The position numbers and the translations under genes are program-made. This document shows positions 10,547 through 21,240 of a stretch of DNA of 64,000 nucleotides, piece after piece; position 1 is the first letter of the stretch, and each line of letters opens with the position of its first letter. The notes beneath the pieces are model-generated. The model saw only the letters and a list, made by a program, of their open reading frames with translations. It had not been told where the DNA came from and made no database searches. The stretch comes from Moniliella sp. 'wahieum' (Eukaryota > Basidiomycota > Moniliellomycetes > Moniliellales > Moniliellaceae): contig RSEE01000086.1 of assembly GCA_003971905.1 (NCBI GenBank), positions 186,001 through 250,000 on the forward strand, read 5' to 3'.

Positions 10547-12905
10547 TCACGTTGGTCCCTGTTCCCTTGAGCGGCACAGGGGTCGAGTTACGTTCTTAGG
10601 TGCCAGCAGGTGGAAGCGTCGCTTCGGTTCTTCCCGCGCGTGCGTGCCCAAGGCCGGGGTGGAAGTCACCATGGCTTCCAACTCTTCTGATGTCACGGAT
10701 GCTTGGGAGGAGAGCGAGTGCGCAGAGAGTGTCCGACGCAGAGGCGCTTCCTCCCCGTCAGCTGCACCGGCAAGCGTCAACATGGGCGTCGTCGACGCAC
10801 AGTGTCCGTCCCGGCCGCTTGCACCGGAACCGGCACCGGCACCGGGACCTGAACCAGGAGCCGTACCCGGGGCGAGCGAAGGCGGTTGGTGTGCCACAGG
10901 GATTGGATCGCCTGCTCCACCTTGCGCATCGAGGCCAAGACGTGCGGTCGCCAATGACCCAACAACGACCGTGCCCAAGTCAGGTTGGATGAGAACCCAC
11001 CCAAGGCGGATTGGTACGCGTCCCAGCTGTACCCAAACGCTTCGTGCGGGGGGGATGGCCGGTGCATCTTCCCCGACGGGCAAGCGGCAGTAGAGAATGT
11101 GCAAGAGGATCAAGGGTGGAGTGGCGCGGAAGGCCGTGACCGTGTCACTCTTGGCTTTGGGCGACGCACGCCGGGCGAGGCGCCAGGGCGTGAGCCAACG
11201 ATTCCGGGTTGGACTGGAGTGCGTGCAGAGCATGACGGTGTGCTGCTGCAGTGCGTTGACCGCTTCAGCCAACGCGAGACGTGCCAGTTCGTCCTCCTCG
11301 TCCGGCAGCAGCGAATCTTCCGACTCACTCCTCGTCCGGAAGCGACAGGTTGTCCGGCAGGAAGCCCTGCACAAACCCACGGAACAAGTGGTCGAACCGT
11401 TCCAGGTCGCCCAGCACCTGAGCCGTCTTGAGCGGACGGAAAGCGCCGCCACCAGGACGACGCTCCAGTCCTCCGGATGGCACGGCGTGAGCACAGGGCC
11501 CATGGTCCGGTTGGGCGTGCTCCATCCGCTCACCGACATGGTAGGCAAGTGCGGCCGTTCTTGCCGCGGCTTGGCCGGGAGCGCAACCGCCTTCAATGCC
11601 GAGGTCAGTTGCGCCGGGGTGGGGGTGCGTTTCGTCTCCCCTTTCTCCGTCGGCGGGTGGCTGGCCACCGCGGTCGCCCCCGTAGGAGCGCCCAAGCCCG
11701 CTGCGTACACGGTTCTTGGTGTCGTGAGCTGAGCACCAGAAGCGCCTTCCACAGCGTCTGAATAGCGGTAGAGATGAACCAGCCCTCGCCATCTTGCGAG
11801 GTCCGTGCCTCGATGCGGGATACGAGCAGCAGCCGGGCCGCTGCCAGACGAGGTTCCAGTTCCTTGTCCCATCCCGGCTCGGGTTCGACCGACGGCGCAA
11901 AGGGGCGCGGCACGGCACGGAGGAGGGTTCACTGAGTGCTGCGCGTTCGCCGGCAAGAATGGGGGTGATGACATGCAAGATGGACGCCTCGATTTGCTTG
12001 CGGACGGGCGTCAGCAGATCGGCGACAAAAGGCGGCATGGGCGGGGCGAGGGTACGCTCCAGTGCATCCTCCAGAATCCACGCGGTAGTAGCGAGACCGA
12101 CGTTGAATTCCATCGCGGCGGGCAATACGCGGGCCTCCTTGGCGGTGAGAGGAATGATCATCGTCTGCGGGTCGCGGGATGGGGTGACCATCAGGCTGTC
12201 GATGCGGTTGGCAAACAGAGTGAGGGCACGGAGGATTTGGCGGGCACGGCACGGAGCAGGTACGAGTCGATTTGAGCAGCATGGTTCAGCTGCTCGGCCA
12301 CGGTCTCGGCCAGCTCGAGGGTCTTGCGCCGGTCCGGGAGACGGGTGCCCTGGTAGGCGACCACGTCGAGGGAGGGACGGCGCTGGCGCCGGCGGCGCGG
12401 GTCCGCGGGGCCAAGGCCGAGGTGATGTTGGTGGCGTTGTGCAGCTGGGACGAACCAGTGGGCGGGGAGGAAGGTCTTGTTGGCAAGCTCGGCGAGGCGC
12501 AACTGGTAGTGGCCCAGCAGCTGGGGTCGGAGGCCGGAGGGGAAGCCGGAGGGCGGGCCGGACGCGCTGGGGGATGCGGTGGCGGGGGCGCGGCCGCGGC
12601 CGAGGCGGGGCTCGGGGGGGCGCGCGGGGGAGGAGGAGGAGGCGGGGGTGCGGATGGTGGGGAGCGGAGAAGAAGCGGCGGGCGTCGCTCGGGACGGCGG
12701 CCGAGGGATGGGCAGGCGGGGACGGGGTGGGGGAGAGAGGGGGTGGGCGCGGGCGAAGGCACGGGGGGGGGCGGAGACGCCGAGGCAGCGGGGGGGGGGA
12801 GTGGGGGCAGGGGCGGGGGCGGGGACAGAGGCGGGGGGGGCGGGCGGAGCGATCGCGGGAGGCGTCGTGGCGGCGGAAGACGTGGCCCTTGAGCTGGAGC
12901 TGCAT
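10547..12905 (-). CDS. Large hypothetical helical protein
   Basis: Not recognised. The proposed start is MQLQLKGHVFRRHDASRDRS at 12905, followed by a long Pro/Ala/Arg-rich region of GC-rich low complexity. A well-formed mainly helical region then reads QLLGHYQLRLAELANKTFLP, TLELAETVAEQLNHAAQIDS, ILRALTLFANRIDSLMVTP, AAMEFNVGLATTAWILEDAL and ADLLTPVRKQIEASILHVIT. It continues with ARLLLVSRIEARTSQDGEGW, a weak match with LGDLERFDHLFRGFVQGFLP, an acidic segment (SESEDSLLPDEEDELARLAL) and YSWDAYQSALGGFSSNL. The C-terminal tail is Ser/Thr-rich. Frames change at least five times, so exon limits are approximate. No membrane segment or catalytic motif is evident. The plus-strand Gly-rich frames over it are shadows. 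Confidence 0.5.
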
Positions 12906-13814
12906 GGTGGGCGGCGGGAGAGCGGGATGGCGGGGTGGGCGGTGGTGGCAGCAGTCACAGGCGGGGGGGCGCCGGCATGGGCTGTGGGGGGCGGTGGGGG
13001 GCAGGGGCGGGGCAGCGGGGGCGGGTGTTAGGGCGGGCGGTCGGCCGAGTCGAGGAAGAGCAGCAGGGCCACAGGGCCACGGGACGCACGGCTGGCACGG
13101 GCAGCCGGGCTGGGTGGGGGAGAGGGGAGATACGAGGGTCAGCCGGGCGGGCGCGGGGGCAGCAGGGGTACGCACACAGAGGAGGAGAACGCAGTGAAGC
13201 CACTACAACTGGGGTCGACCATAACTTGGCGGGCGGCGGCGGCGGCGCAGACGAGGGGCGGCAAAAGCCAGGCGGGGATGGGGGAGGGCAGGAGGGAGAG
13301 AGCCAGCATCCAGCCGCCGCTCTCAAATCAGCCGCTGAAAAAAAAAACAGCCTCCCACTTTCAAATCCACCCCTGCAGCTTGCCCTGCAGCCCCCGTGCA
13401 GCCGCAGCCCCCCTGCAGGCACCCCCTGCGGCACACTGCCCCCCTGCGCGCGCATGCCGCATGCCGCATGCCGCACCACCCACCCGCCCGGTCCGCCCAG
13501 CCGCCGGCGCGCGCCCCCGCCGCCTGCGCGCCACACGGCCACACCACACCACCGCCACGTGACCTTACCTCAGCGCTCCGCCGCTCCGGGGCTCCCGCGA
13601 CAGCACACACACGCACGCACCAGCGCCACCGCGCCGCACTGCCCGCCCTGCACCGCGCCAGCCACCCGCCGTTCCGCAGCGCCCCCCCCCCCCCCCCCCC
13701 GGCACCGCGCCCGTGTCCCGCCCCGCGCCTGCCACGACAGCCCGTCCCTAAGCCCCGTCGCCCCGCCGCACCCCGCCCCCCCTGCCTCTGCGCCACCACC
13801 ACTCCCCCACCACC
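12906..13814. other. Divergent promoter region of the helical protein and the v-SNARE
   Basis: Very GC-rich and C-rich on the plus strand. It contains a CACGTGAC E-box at 13556-13563, about 250 bases ahead of the v-SNARE start, three GCATGCC units near 13451, and a run of 19 C at 13682-13700. No gene is supported; the long Pro/Ala-rich frames are compositional. Confidence 0.55.
13682..13700 (+). repeat. 19-C homopolymer
   Basis: Uninterrupted run of 19 C about 115 bases ahead of the v-SNARE start codon. Its length is probably unreliable. Confidence 0.95.
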
Positions 13815-14246
13815 ATGTCCTACGCAGACGGCGGCCACCGAGACGGCCTACGACCCCTACATCCCCAGCGGCAGCGCCGCCGGCTCCGGCAGCGCCCATG
13901 CCGCCGGCACCTCCCGCACACCGCCCAGATCCAGGCCCAGATCGACGACACGGTCGGCGTCATGCGCGACAACATCAACAAGGTCCACGAGCGCGGCGAG
14001 AACCTCACCTCCCTCCAGGACAAGACCGACAACCTCGTCACGTCCTCCCAGGCCTTTACCCAGGGCGCCAACCGCGTCCGCCGCAAGATGTGGTGGAAGG
14101 ATGTGCGTGCTCCCCCTTCCTTGGTCTCTCCCCAACTGACCCCCGCCCGTGCTGCCTGCAGATGAAAATGCGTGTGGTCATCATCTCGGCATCATCGCCA
14201 TCCTCTGCGTCATTGTGATCCCATTGCAGTCAAGACGAGCCACTGA
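13815..14246 (+). CDS. v-SNARE, synaptobrevin/Snc family
   Basis: Secretory-vesicle R-SNARE that pairs with plasma-membrane Q-SNAREs during exocytosis. The SNARE motif is plain: [20 protein letters not shown], then [18 protein letters not shown] with the zero-layer Arg in ERGE, then [20 protein letters not shown], where WWKD is the usual juxtamembrane end. An intron at 14103-14161 (GTGCGT..CTGCAG, ACTGAC branch) separates this from MKMRVVII and a tail anchor. The anchor reads through to KTSH-stop only if one C is restored near 14185 and one in CCC 14220-14222. The N-terminus [19 protein letters not shown] is in another frame, so a further slip lies near 13915. The corrected length of about 124 residues is normal for the family. 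Confidence 0.9.
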
Positions 14247-14771
14247 GCAGGGCCAGCAGTGTGCCGTCCCGGGTCGCCACCCTGGCTCCCCTCTTGATTT
14301 GCGTCCTTTACCCTGCCTCGATCCGAACGTTTTGCTTGTCTCCGCTCCGCCGTCCTCTTCGCTCGTACCCCATGTAGCTACGGGACTCCTTTGATATGTA
14401 CCATTTCCCACGTCAGTACTCAGTGCCATGAGGCGTTAGGGTGGGTGGGTAGGCCTGTGGTTGACATGCATGGTGAGGAGGTGACAGTGGGGCAGGCTGG
14501 TAGGGTAGGGCAGCAGGGCAGCTGCGGCGGGAACACGTGCGGCGGCGGAAACGGGGCGGAAATGCCAGCTAACGCGGGCGAGCGCTGAACGTTCAAGTTG
14601 GGCACTCCTGCACGCCGACCATTGAACATTCAATAATCCGCGACCAAAAAGAGGAAAAAAAAAGAAAACCAAAAACTCGGCCAGCAGACGCAGCGGGCAG
14701 GCCAGCCCAGCGCGACGCGCCCCTCGACAGCCACTCCCACTCCCTGCGTCCTCCACCCCCCCCACCCCCCC
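14247..14771. other. Spacer between v-SNARE and C2H2 genes
   Basis: No supported gene. It contains TGAACGTTCA (14586-14595), one of the AACGTT palindromes found in several spacers, and TTGAACATTCAA shortly after. The last 60 bases are C-rich leader ahead of the ATG at 14772. Confidence 0.55.
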
Positions 14772-17237
14772 ATGGCCCACGTCCAGAACGCCCCGCTCGG
14801 GCGCGCGCCCTCGGCCTCCTCCGACAGCGCCTCCGACGCCGAGTACGACGCAAACGACTCGGCCTGGCTCGAAGCCACGATCGAAGGCCTCGTTGCCTCC
14901 GCCGTCGCCAACGCCGAGCCCGCCGCCCCGCCCGCGCCCACTCCACGACCACGACCACACACCCCCACCCGACCACCCACGCCCCCGCCCCGCCCAGCCC
15001 CACCGCCCCCTCCACCGCCCCCCCGCTCCCCCTCCCGCACGCGCGCCCCCGCCCGCCTCCTACCCGCCACAGCAGCCGGACAAGCCCCACGTGACGTGCA
15101 GCCCACCCCGGCACCGGGTTCCAGCCCCCATGCCCGCGTCGGTGCCTCCTACGCAGTGCCTGCTACGGCGGTGCCTGCTAAGGAGGTGCCTGCCACGGCT
15201 GTACCTGACGCAGCGTCCTCTGCTCCAGCAGCAGCAGCAGCACCCCCCACACCTGCTGCCGCCCCGGGCGTCCCCGCCGCCGGCCTCTGGTGCGGGCTCC
15301 GACTCGGACTCGGCTCCGGCTCCGGCTCCGGCTCTGGCTCAGAGGACGAGGGGGACGAGGAGGATTTGATCGATGCGTTGTTGCGCAAACGGCGCAGACG
15401 GCCCAGACGGCGCTGGAGCGGCTGCCGCCGCCTGGCCCGGGCCGGCGGCGGCCCAGCCGCAGCCCGACACGGAAGAGGTCGAGGAAGGCGAGGAGGTGGA
15501 TTATGAGCGGCTGATTCACTTGCTGGAGGAACAAAGTCAGTCGGGCTCCGAGTTGGGTGACGAGCAACTGGATGCGTTAGCCTGGTCGGCAATGGATTAG
15601 CGCCTCGCCGTGCCCGCTCGCGCAAACGTCTTGCCCCGGACGATGGTCTGATTCCGTCGGAAGCGTTGCCACCGGCGCGGATCACGCCGCGTCCAGGGTA
15701 CCCGAGAAAGTACAAGCGGGCACCGATGCGCGCCTTGGCCGAGCCTGCGCCAGCGCCTTCGCCCGACGGAGAAGAAAAGAAGTTGCAATGCCAGTACTGT
15801 GGTCGGGTGTTCAACCGGCGTACAACCTCAGTACCCACGAAGCGACCCACGACCCGTCCAAGGCCAAACGGTTCCAATGTCCCTACCGTACGTGCCAAGC
15901 GCAGGGCGGCCGTACCTTTTCGCGCAAACACGATCTTCAGCGTCACGTGGCGTCCGCACACGAATTTGATGCGCCGCCCGAAGTCTTGTTGCGCCCGACG
16001 GATCGGCCGTGCCGGTGGATTACGATGCGCGGTGGGAACCGCCACCGAAAAAGAAACGTGGTCGGCCACGGAAAGTACCGTTACCGCCACCGCCTCCGGT
16101 CCCGCTCTTCCCGCTCCCCAACCGGGCGTGGTAGCCAACGGACTCAACTTGCTCGGCCTCGACGCGCCCAAGAAAAGTTCGGTGCGAAACGTGTGGACGA
16201 GCATTGTACGGCGCGACGCACTGCATCGTCATGCCTGCACTCAATTTTATTGGCCCCCAGCTGGATCTTCTGCTGGACCGGGTCGGCCACGCAAGACCCC
16301 CTTCGTCCCTCACCCAGCGGCGGGTCCGTCGGTGCCCCCGTCAATATGGGCGGGTTTGGCTTCATGCCCAATCCAGGCTGGTTTTATGGCTTGCCCCCGC
16401 TCCCGGCTGTCGCGCCCGGGTCCGACGGAAGTCGATCCGATTCGGCTACCGACGACGAAGAGGACATGGACCAAGATCTTCCACAACAAGTCGGAGCTCA
16501 AGTTCACTCCCACCCCCACCCCCACGAGGGCGACGACCACGACCACGAGGAAGATGGTGACGACGAAGACGAGGACGAGGACGAAGACGAGGACGAAGAC
16601 GAGGACGAAGACGAGGAAGATGAAGCGATCTTATTGGCTCAACAGGCTACTGCCTCCGCTTTGAACGCGTACCATGCCACTCTCCTTGACCCTCTTCCTC
16701 CTTCAACTTCCTCTGCCTCTGCCTCCCATCCCGCACCCGCAGCTTCCCCTGCCGCGCCCACCCTCGCCCCTGCTCTCCCACTTCCCACCTCAACCCCCGC
16801 CCCCGCCCAGCAGCCAACCCACGACCCAAGCCCGGATCACGCTCACCCTCCCGACCCAGCTCCAGCTCCAGCTCCAGCCCCCGATTCAACCAGGACTCAA
16901 CTCCAGCACCCCCACCCCCTCCCTCTCCTGCTCCGGCCCCTCCTCCTCCAGCCCAAGCCTCGGCTCCAACTACCGATGGCCTCCCGGCCCTCGCGACGTT
17001 AACTCCCACATCCACTGCCGCTATCGCTTCCGCTGCCGTTGTTCCTGCCCCCGCGCCTGCACTGCTTCCGACGTTGCTCCTGCTTCTAGCGTTGCTCCAG
17101 CTCCTGCGCCAGTCGATGCAGCGGACCAAGTCCAAGCTGCTATGGCCGCCGCGTTTGCCGCTGCGGGCGGGATGGAGTGGGAGGCCGAGTCGGGGTCGGA
17201 GTCGGGGTCGGATTCCGACGAGTCCGCGTCCGCGTGA
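14772..17237 (+). CDS. C2H2 zinc-finger protein with AT-hooks
   Basis: Predicted nuclear DNA-binding protein. It starts MAHVQNAPLGRAPSASSDSA, followed by an acidic patch (SEDEGDEEDLIDALLRK) and a second acidic stretch (EEVEEGEEVDYERLIHLLEE). Two consecutive C2H2 fingers lie at about 15785-15962: CQYCGRVFNRRYNLSTHEAT with the second His in THEATH, then CPYRTCQAQGGRTFSRKHDL and QRHVASAH. Two AT-hook cores follow, KKKRGRPRK (about 16050) and GPGRPRKTP (about 16280). Next come a Gly/Pro/Phe segment, an Asp-Glu run encoded by GAC/GAG repeats (16558-16623), a Pro-rich stretch, and the acidic Ser end SESGSDSDESASA before the stop. Frames change about five times within the span. Fungal regulators with this finger pair are common, but I cannot name an orthologue. 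Confidence 0.72.
16558..16623 (+). repeat. GAC/GAG coding repeat (Asp-Glu run)
   Basis: Tandem GACGAGGACGAA-type hexamers encoding an uninterrupted acidic tract within the C2H2 gene. Confidence 0.9.
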
Positions 17238-18242
17238 GTCCGAGGGAACCCGAAGGAGTCTGATTCGCACGGCCTAGGCTGCGGTGGCGCCTCTTCCCCG
17301 CGCTGCGCTCCTGGTGTGGCAAAAGTGATGTATTCGCGCCCTGCGTCGGATTGGGTAGCCCCTGTCCCCCGTGGTCCGTGGTCCGTGGTCCGTGGTCCGG
17401 CGAGGTCGGGGGTTCGAACGAGCACGCGGGACGCCCAGGAACGTGCGCGGTTGGTTTATGTGTGTTGTGTGTTGTGTGTTGTGTGTCGTGTGTTTTGGGG
17501 GGTGCTGTGCATCTGTTCCAACCACCCTGTCCGTCGGAGTTGCGAGTTGTGTCTTGTTGTGTGTTGTGTCCTGCCCGTGCCAGCCCGTGGGATGGTCGGA
17601 TTGGATACGGAGGGCGTTTGTTGGCCCGTTTTCGAGCTGGCCGTTGTACCATCGTATGTGACATGTGACATGATTCCGATGAGGTAGACGCTGGTAGGCC
17701 GAGGGGAGGAGGCGGCTTGGATGCTCTGTCGGCCGACTCGCAGATTGGCCATCCAGCTTCCAGGCCCACCTCGACATACGCGCGATGGAGATATCGACGA
17801 GGCGTGATGCATGATGTCTGATGCGTGAATATAAAACTGAATGGTTGATCGAGGATCCCATCGCAGCTCCGTTGCGCTATTTCCGCCCTCCGCTTTTCCG
17901 CCCCTCCTCCCCCGCAAACGGGCACCCCGCCAGTGTGCGCGCTTACCGGGTGATGCGCGACGCGTGAAGCTACACGTTGCACCGAAGAGGCTAGGGTTGG
18001 GCGCGGCCCAGCACGGGAACAGTGGCCCCGTGCTGGGCTGGGCGGAGCGCCCCCGTCGCCGCACGGCGTCTGTGTCGGGCGCGACGCGCTGTGCTGCGCT
18101 CCTGCCTGCTCTCTAGCTCGCCCAGATGGGACGGGCGCAGGACGCGTCGGGTGGGCGCGAACGACCACCATCTCCACCTCCTCCATCTCCACCCCCATCT
18201 GCACCCCCATCCCTCTCTCCCTCGTCGCCCTCGCCCTCTCCC
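17238..18242. other. Spacer with GGTCCGT and TGTGTTG repeats
   Basis: No supported gene. It has GTGGTCC tandem units (17371-17399), a TGTGTTG/TGTGTCG array (17460-17494) and TGTGACATGTGACATG near 17648. A GGTTCGAA at about 17411 is not within a tRNA-like fold. The long minus-strand frame over 17140-18441 overlaps the C2H2 and Rad21 genes and is compositional. C-rich leader precedes the Rad21 ATG. Confidence 0.6.
17460..17494. repeat. TGTGTTG tandem array
   Basis: About five imperfect 7- to 8-bp units of TGTGTTG in the spacer after the C2H2 gene. Confidence 0.8.
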
Positions 18243-20568
18243 ATGTTCTACTCGGAGGCGCTGCTGTCCAAGCGCGGCCCCTGGCGCGTGTGTGGCTGGC
18301 GGCGCACTGGGAGCGCAAGCTCTCCAAGGCCCAGTTCCTCCAGACGGACATTGCCAACTCGGTGGGCGCGATTGTCGAGGCGCGCGGCGCGCCGATGGCC
18401 CTGCGTCTGTCCGGCCAGCTGCTGCTCGGTGTCGTGCGCATCTACTCGCGCAAGGCGCGCTACCTCCTCGAGGACTGCAACGAGGCGCTGCTCAAAATCA
18501 AGATGGCCTTCCGCTCTGGCGCCAACGTCGACCTCGCGCCCAACCAGGCCACCGTCAACAAGCACGCTATCACCATGCGCCCCACCCGCACCGACTACGA
18601 TCTCTTGCTCCCCGATCCGTTCCTCCAGACCTGGGATGCCGAGTTGACGGCTCTCGAACGTGCGCCTCCACCGCCGCCAGCGCGGGCGGCAAGTGAAACG
18701 CCCTCCACCGCCAGTCGCCAGCCGGCCCACACGGCCCGCGAATCCGATATCACTCTCCGCGCAACACGTATGGGCTGTACGACGATGACTATGCCGCGGC
18801 AGCGGCCGACCTCTATGCCGAAGGCGGGATCGGAAGCCAAGACTGGGACGAGTCGGGCCAGCCGCTGGATCTGGGTCTTGATCTCGGATTGGACTTGGAC
18901 GAAGCGATGCCCGACGCTCCTTCTGACGACCATCTCTCGGTTGGGCTGGGGCGCGAACCCGGGCCCGGACGGGACCAGGATTTGGGTTCGGTTGCTGGCT
19001 CCGAACGTCCCAGTGATCGATTGAGTGTTGGCTTTGATTTCCCCGCCGGCGGACCGGGCGCCGGGGACGACCTACCCCCGCTCGACTTTGGTGCGTTTGA
19101 TTTGCCCGACATGCCCGCGCTGGAGGACATGCCCGAGCCGTTGGACCGGCCCACCCCGGAGCCTCACACCCCTGCGCCCGAGGGCGAAGACGACACGCTC
19201 GCGCTGCTCGGTACTGTTTCTCCTGGCACCCTGGCCCGCATCCGGGACGCCGCGTCGCGTCGGGCGGCCCAGATTCAGCGTCCGGCCCGGACCGAACGGC
19301 CGTTGGTCGACCGCGTGCTCGAAGCCGAACCGGCCCACACTACCATCCAACGCCCCGACGACATTGTGCAGCAGGACGACCTACTTCCGGCTGATCCGGC
19401 TGGCATGGAGGCTCGCACCATCGCCACTGACCCGATTGGCTTTTACGTTCCGGAACTGGCCCCGGCTGCACTTAAGGAAGCGGCGAGTTTCTATGCTGGC
19501 CCCGAATCGCTTGCGCCCGATCTGCGCTCACTGTTCACGTTTACCTACGACCAAGTTCGTCGCAAGCACGTTGCTCTCGATGCGGCCTTGCCCGAACCCA
19601 GTCCCAAACGCGCTCGTCTGTCGGCCGATCTGACCGGCTTGACGGACATGGGGCTGGGTCGAGAAGCCGTGGCGCCACGGGCGTCGCTGGGACCGTTTGG
19701 GGACCAAACTATGGGTCCGGGCGCGGCGGACGACTTGTTGCCCCTGGATGAAATGCCAGCGCTGGAGGATATGCCCGACCTGCCCCATTGGAAGATAAGG
19801 CCGAGGGCTTCTTGCCCGACCTGACTGTGCCCGAGGAAGAGAGCAGGGAGAGAAGAAGAAGAAACGACTCTGCGTCGGTCTACCCGTACCCGGACCGCTC
19901 GCGGCGCCGAACCTCACCTGGCTGATCTGCCGGAACTGCCGCCGCTCAGCCGACTGTCGACGCCAGAAGCTGACGACGACCTCGCTTTCCTCCCTACTGC
20001 ATCGGACCCGCTTCGTGGGTTCCAAGGCGGCTACGATCCTACCGCCGCGGCTGCCGTTGCTTCGGCCCAGGCCATGCCGGCCGTCGGGGACGACTCGACG
20101 ACAGCCGGATGGAGTCGGAACACGGTCCGTGCACTCGGCGTTTTGCGCGACCAACTCGTTCCTGGTGGACCGGCGCAACGCGCCGACGCGGCCGCAGAGA
20201 CGGGTCCCGACGCGAGCCAAGCAAGCCAAGCAAGCCAAGAGGGTCCCACCGCACCCAGCGTACCCAGCATGAGCTTCGAACGTGTATCCAGCCACTCGTC
20301 CCGCCGCGCTGCTGCCGCATTCTTTTTTGAACTGTTGGTGCTCGGCACAAAAGATGCGGTGCAGCTCACCCAGCCCGACGCTTATGGCGATATTCGCGTC
20401 CAAGCCAAGGATAAGTTGTGGGACGTCGAGGTGGTCCAACCGGGCCTCGGCGCCGGAGTGGACGCGCCGCAGCAACCCCTTACTCAGCAGGACCAGCCTC
20501 CTGCCACCCCCCGCGCCCATCACACCCCCGCCCCCGCTGCGACGCCCATGGCGGCCGCGTCAGCGTGA
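18243..20568 (+). CDS. RAD21: Cohesin kleisin subunit Rad21/Scc1
   Basis: Kleisin that closes the Smc1-Smc3 ring and holds sister chromatids together. MFYSEALLSKRGPLARVWLA is the invariant N-terminal start (one C must be added to the four-C run 18278-18281). It is followed by AAHWERKLSKAQFLQTDI, SGQLLLGVVRIYSRKARYLL and DCNEALLKIKMAF, the Smc3-binding helices. The middle is acidic and disordered (YGLYDDDYAAA, GGIGSQDWDE). The C-terminal winged helix that binds Smc1 reads RRAAAAFFFELLVLGTKDAV, then YGDIRVQAKDKLWDV. The stop is at 20566-20568, about 775 residues in all. Further frame changes lie near 18755, 19800 and elsewhere in the linker, but no intron is needed. The sequence fits the mitotic kleisin better than meiotic Rec8, a family-level inference. 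Confidence 0.93.
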
Positions 20569-21240
20569 GCGGGAGTGTGAGCGATGGTGTGAGCGTTGGT
20601 GTGAGCGTCGGTGTGAGCGGCAGTGTGAGCGGTGGCTTGCGCGCCCATCGGAGCAGTTTCGACCCGATGGCAGCCTTGGTGGGACGCCGACCTTGTCAGG
20701 CCGCTCGGCTGCCTCGCTCTCCCTTGCTCTGACCGTCTTCTATCCCGTATCCCGTTTTTGTCTTTTATGTCGGTATCCGATCCCTCTATCTCTCTCCCGC
20801 AGACGCTCTGCTATTTCCTCTCGCTGTGGTGTAGTACCCGTAGCCGTATATCATAGCTCTTCAAACCTGAGTACTGCCTAGTGACGTTGGCGCCAAGCAA
20901 GGCTTGGTTGGCGGGGAGCACGCGCGGCGACCCACAGCCTCGGACCAGTTCATCTCGGATCGCATTCGAAAACGACAGGTGGATTGGATTGGGTCATCAG
21001 GAACAAAGAAAAAGTAGCGTCACTAATACGTTCTCGTTTCCTACCTCTTGCTCCACTGAGCAGGCAAGGAGGAAGACAGGGACATTCGAACGTAAGGGTC
21101 GTAGGGGTACAAACAAGGAGAAGGGGGTTATAATAATGAAGCGCGGGCAAATGGGGACAAAAGGGGCATGGTGGAAGCCCAAATGCAAGCCCAGATGTTT
21201 AAGTCGAGAGAGAAGCCAGATGGAAGCAGGCCAACTTAAC
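20569..21240. other. Convergent spacer between Rad21 and the hydrolase
   Basis: Both flanking genes end here. Beyond the GTGTGAGCG repeat I see only untranslated sequence, becoming AT-richer toward 21,150 (AAGGGGGTTATAATAATG). No gene is supported. Confidence 0.6.
20571..20638 (+). repeat. 12-bp GTGTGAGCG-type tandem repeat at the Rad21 3' end
   Basis: Six imperfect units of about 12 bp (GTGTGAGCGNYG) begin directly after the Rad21 stop codon and so lie in its 3' untranslated region. Confidence 0.85.

Noticed and set aside
11794-13197. 467-codon plus-strand open frame, Gly/Arg-rich
   Set aside because: It is the complement of the Pro/Ala-rich minus-strand gene. Long open frames arise from GC-rich composition, and it has no domain.
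12935-14218. 427-codon plus-strand frame overlapping the v-SNARE
   Set aside because: The v-SNARE is encoded in other frames, while this one is Pro/Ala/His low complexity and runs through a 19-C homopolymer.
17405-17425. GGTTCGAA resembling a tRNA B box
   Set aside because: The flanks cannot form the T-arm stem, and no A box or acceptor stem is found nearby.
17140-18441. 433-codon minus-strand frame
   Set aside because: It overlaps the ends of the C2H2 and Rad21 genes, crosses tandem repeats and lacks any motif.
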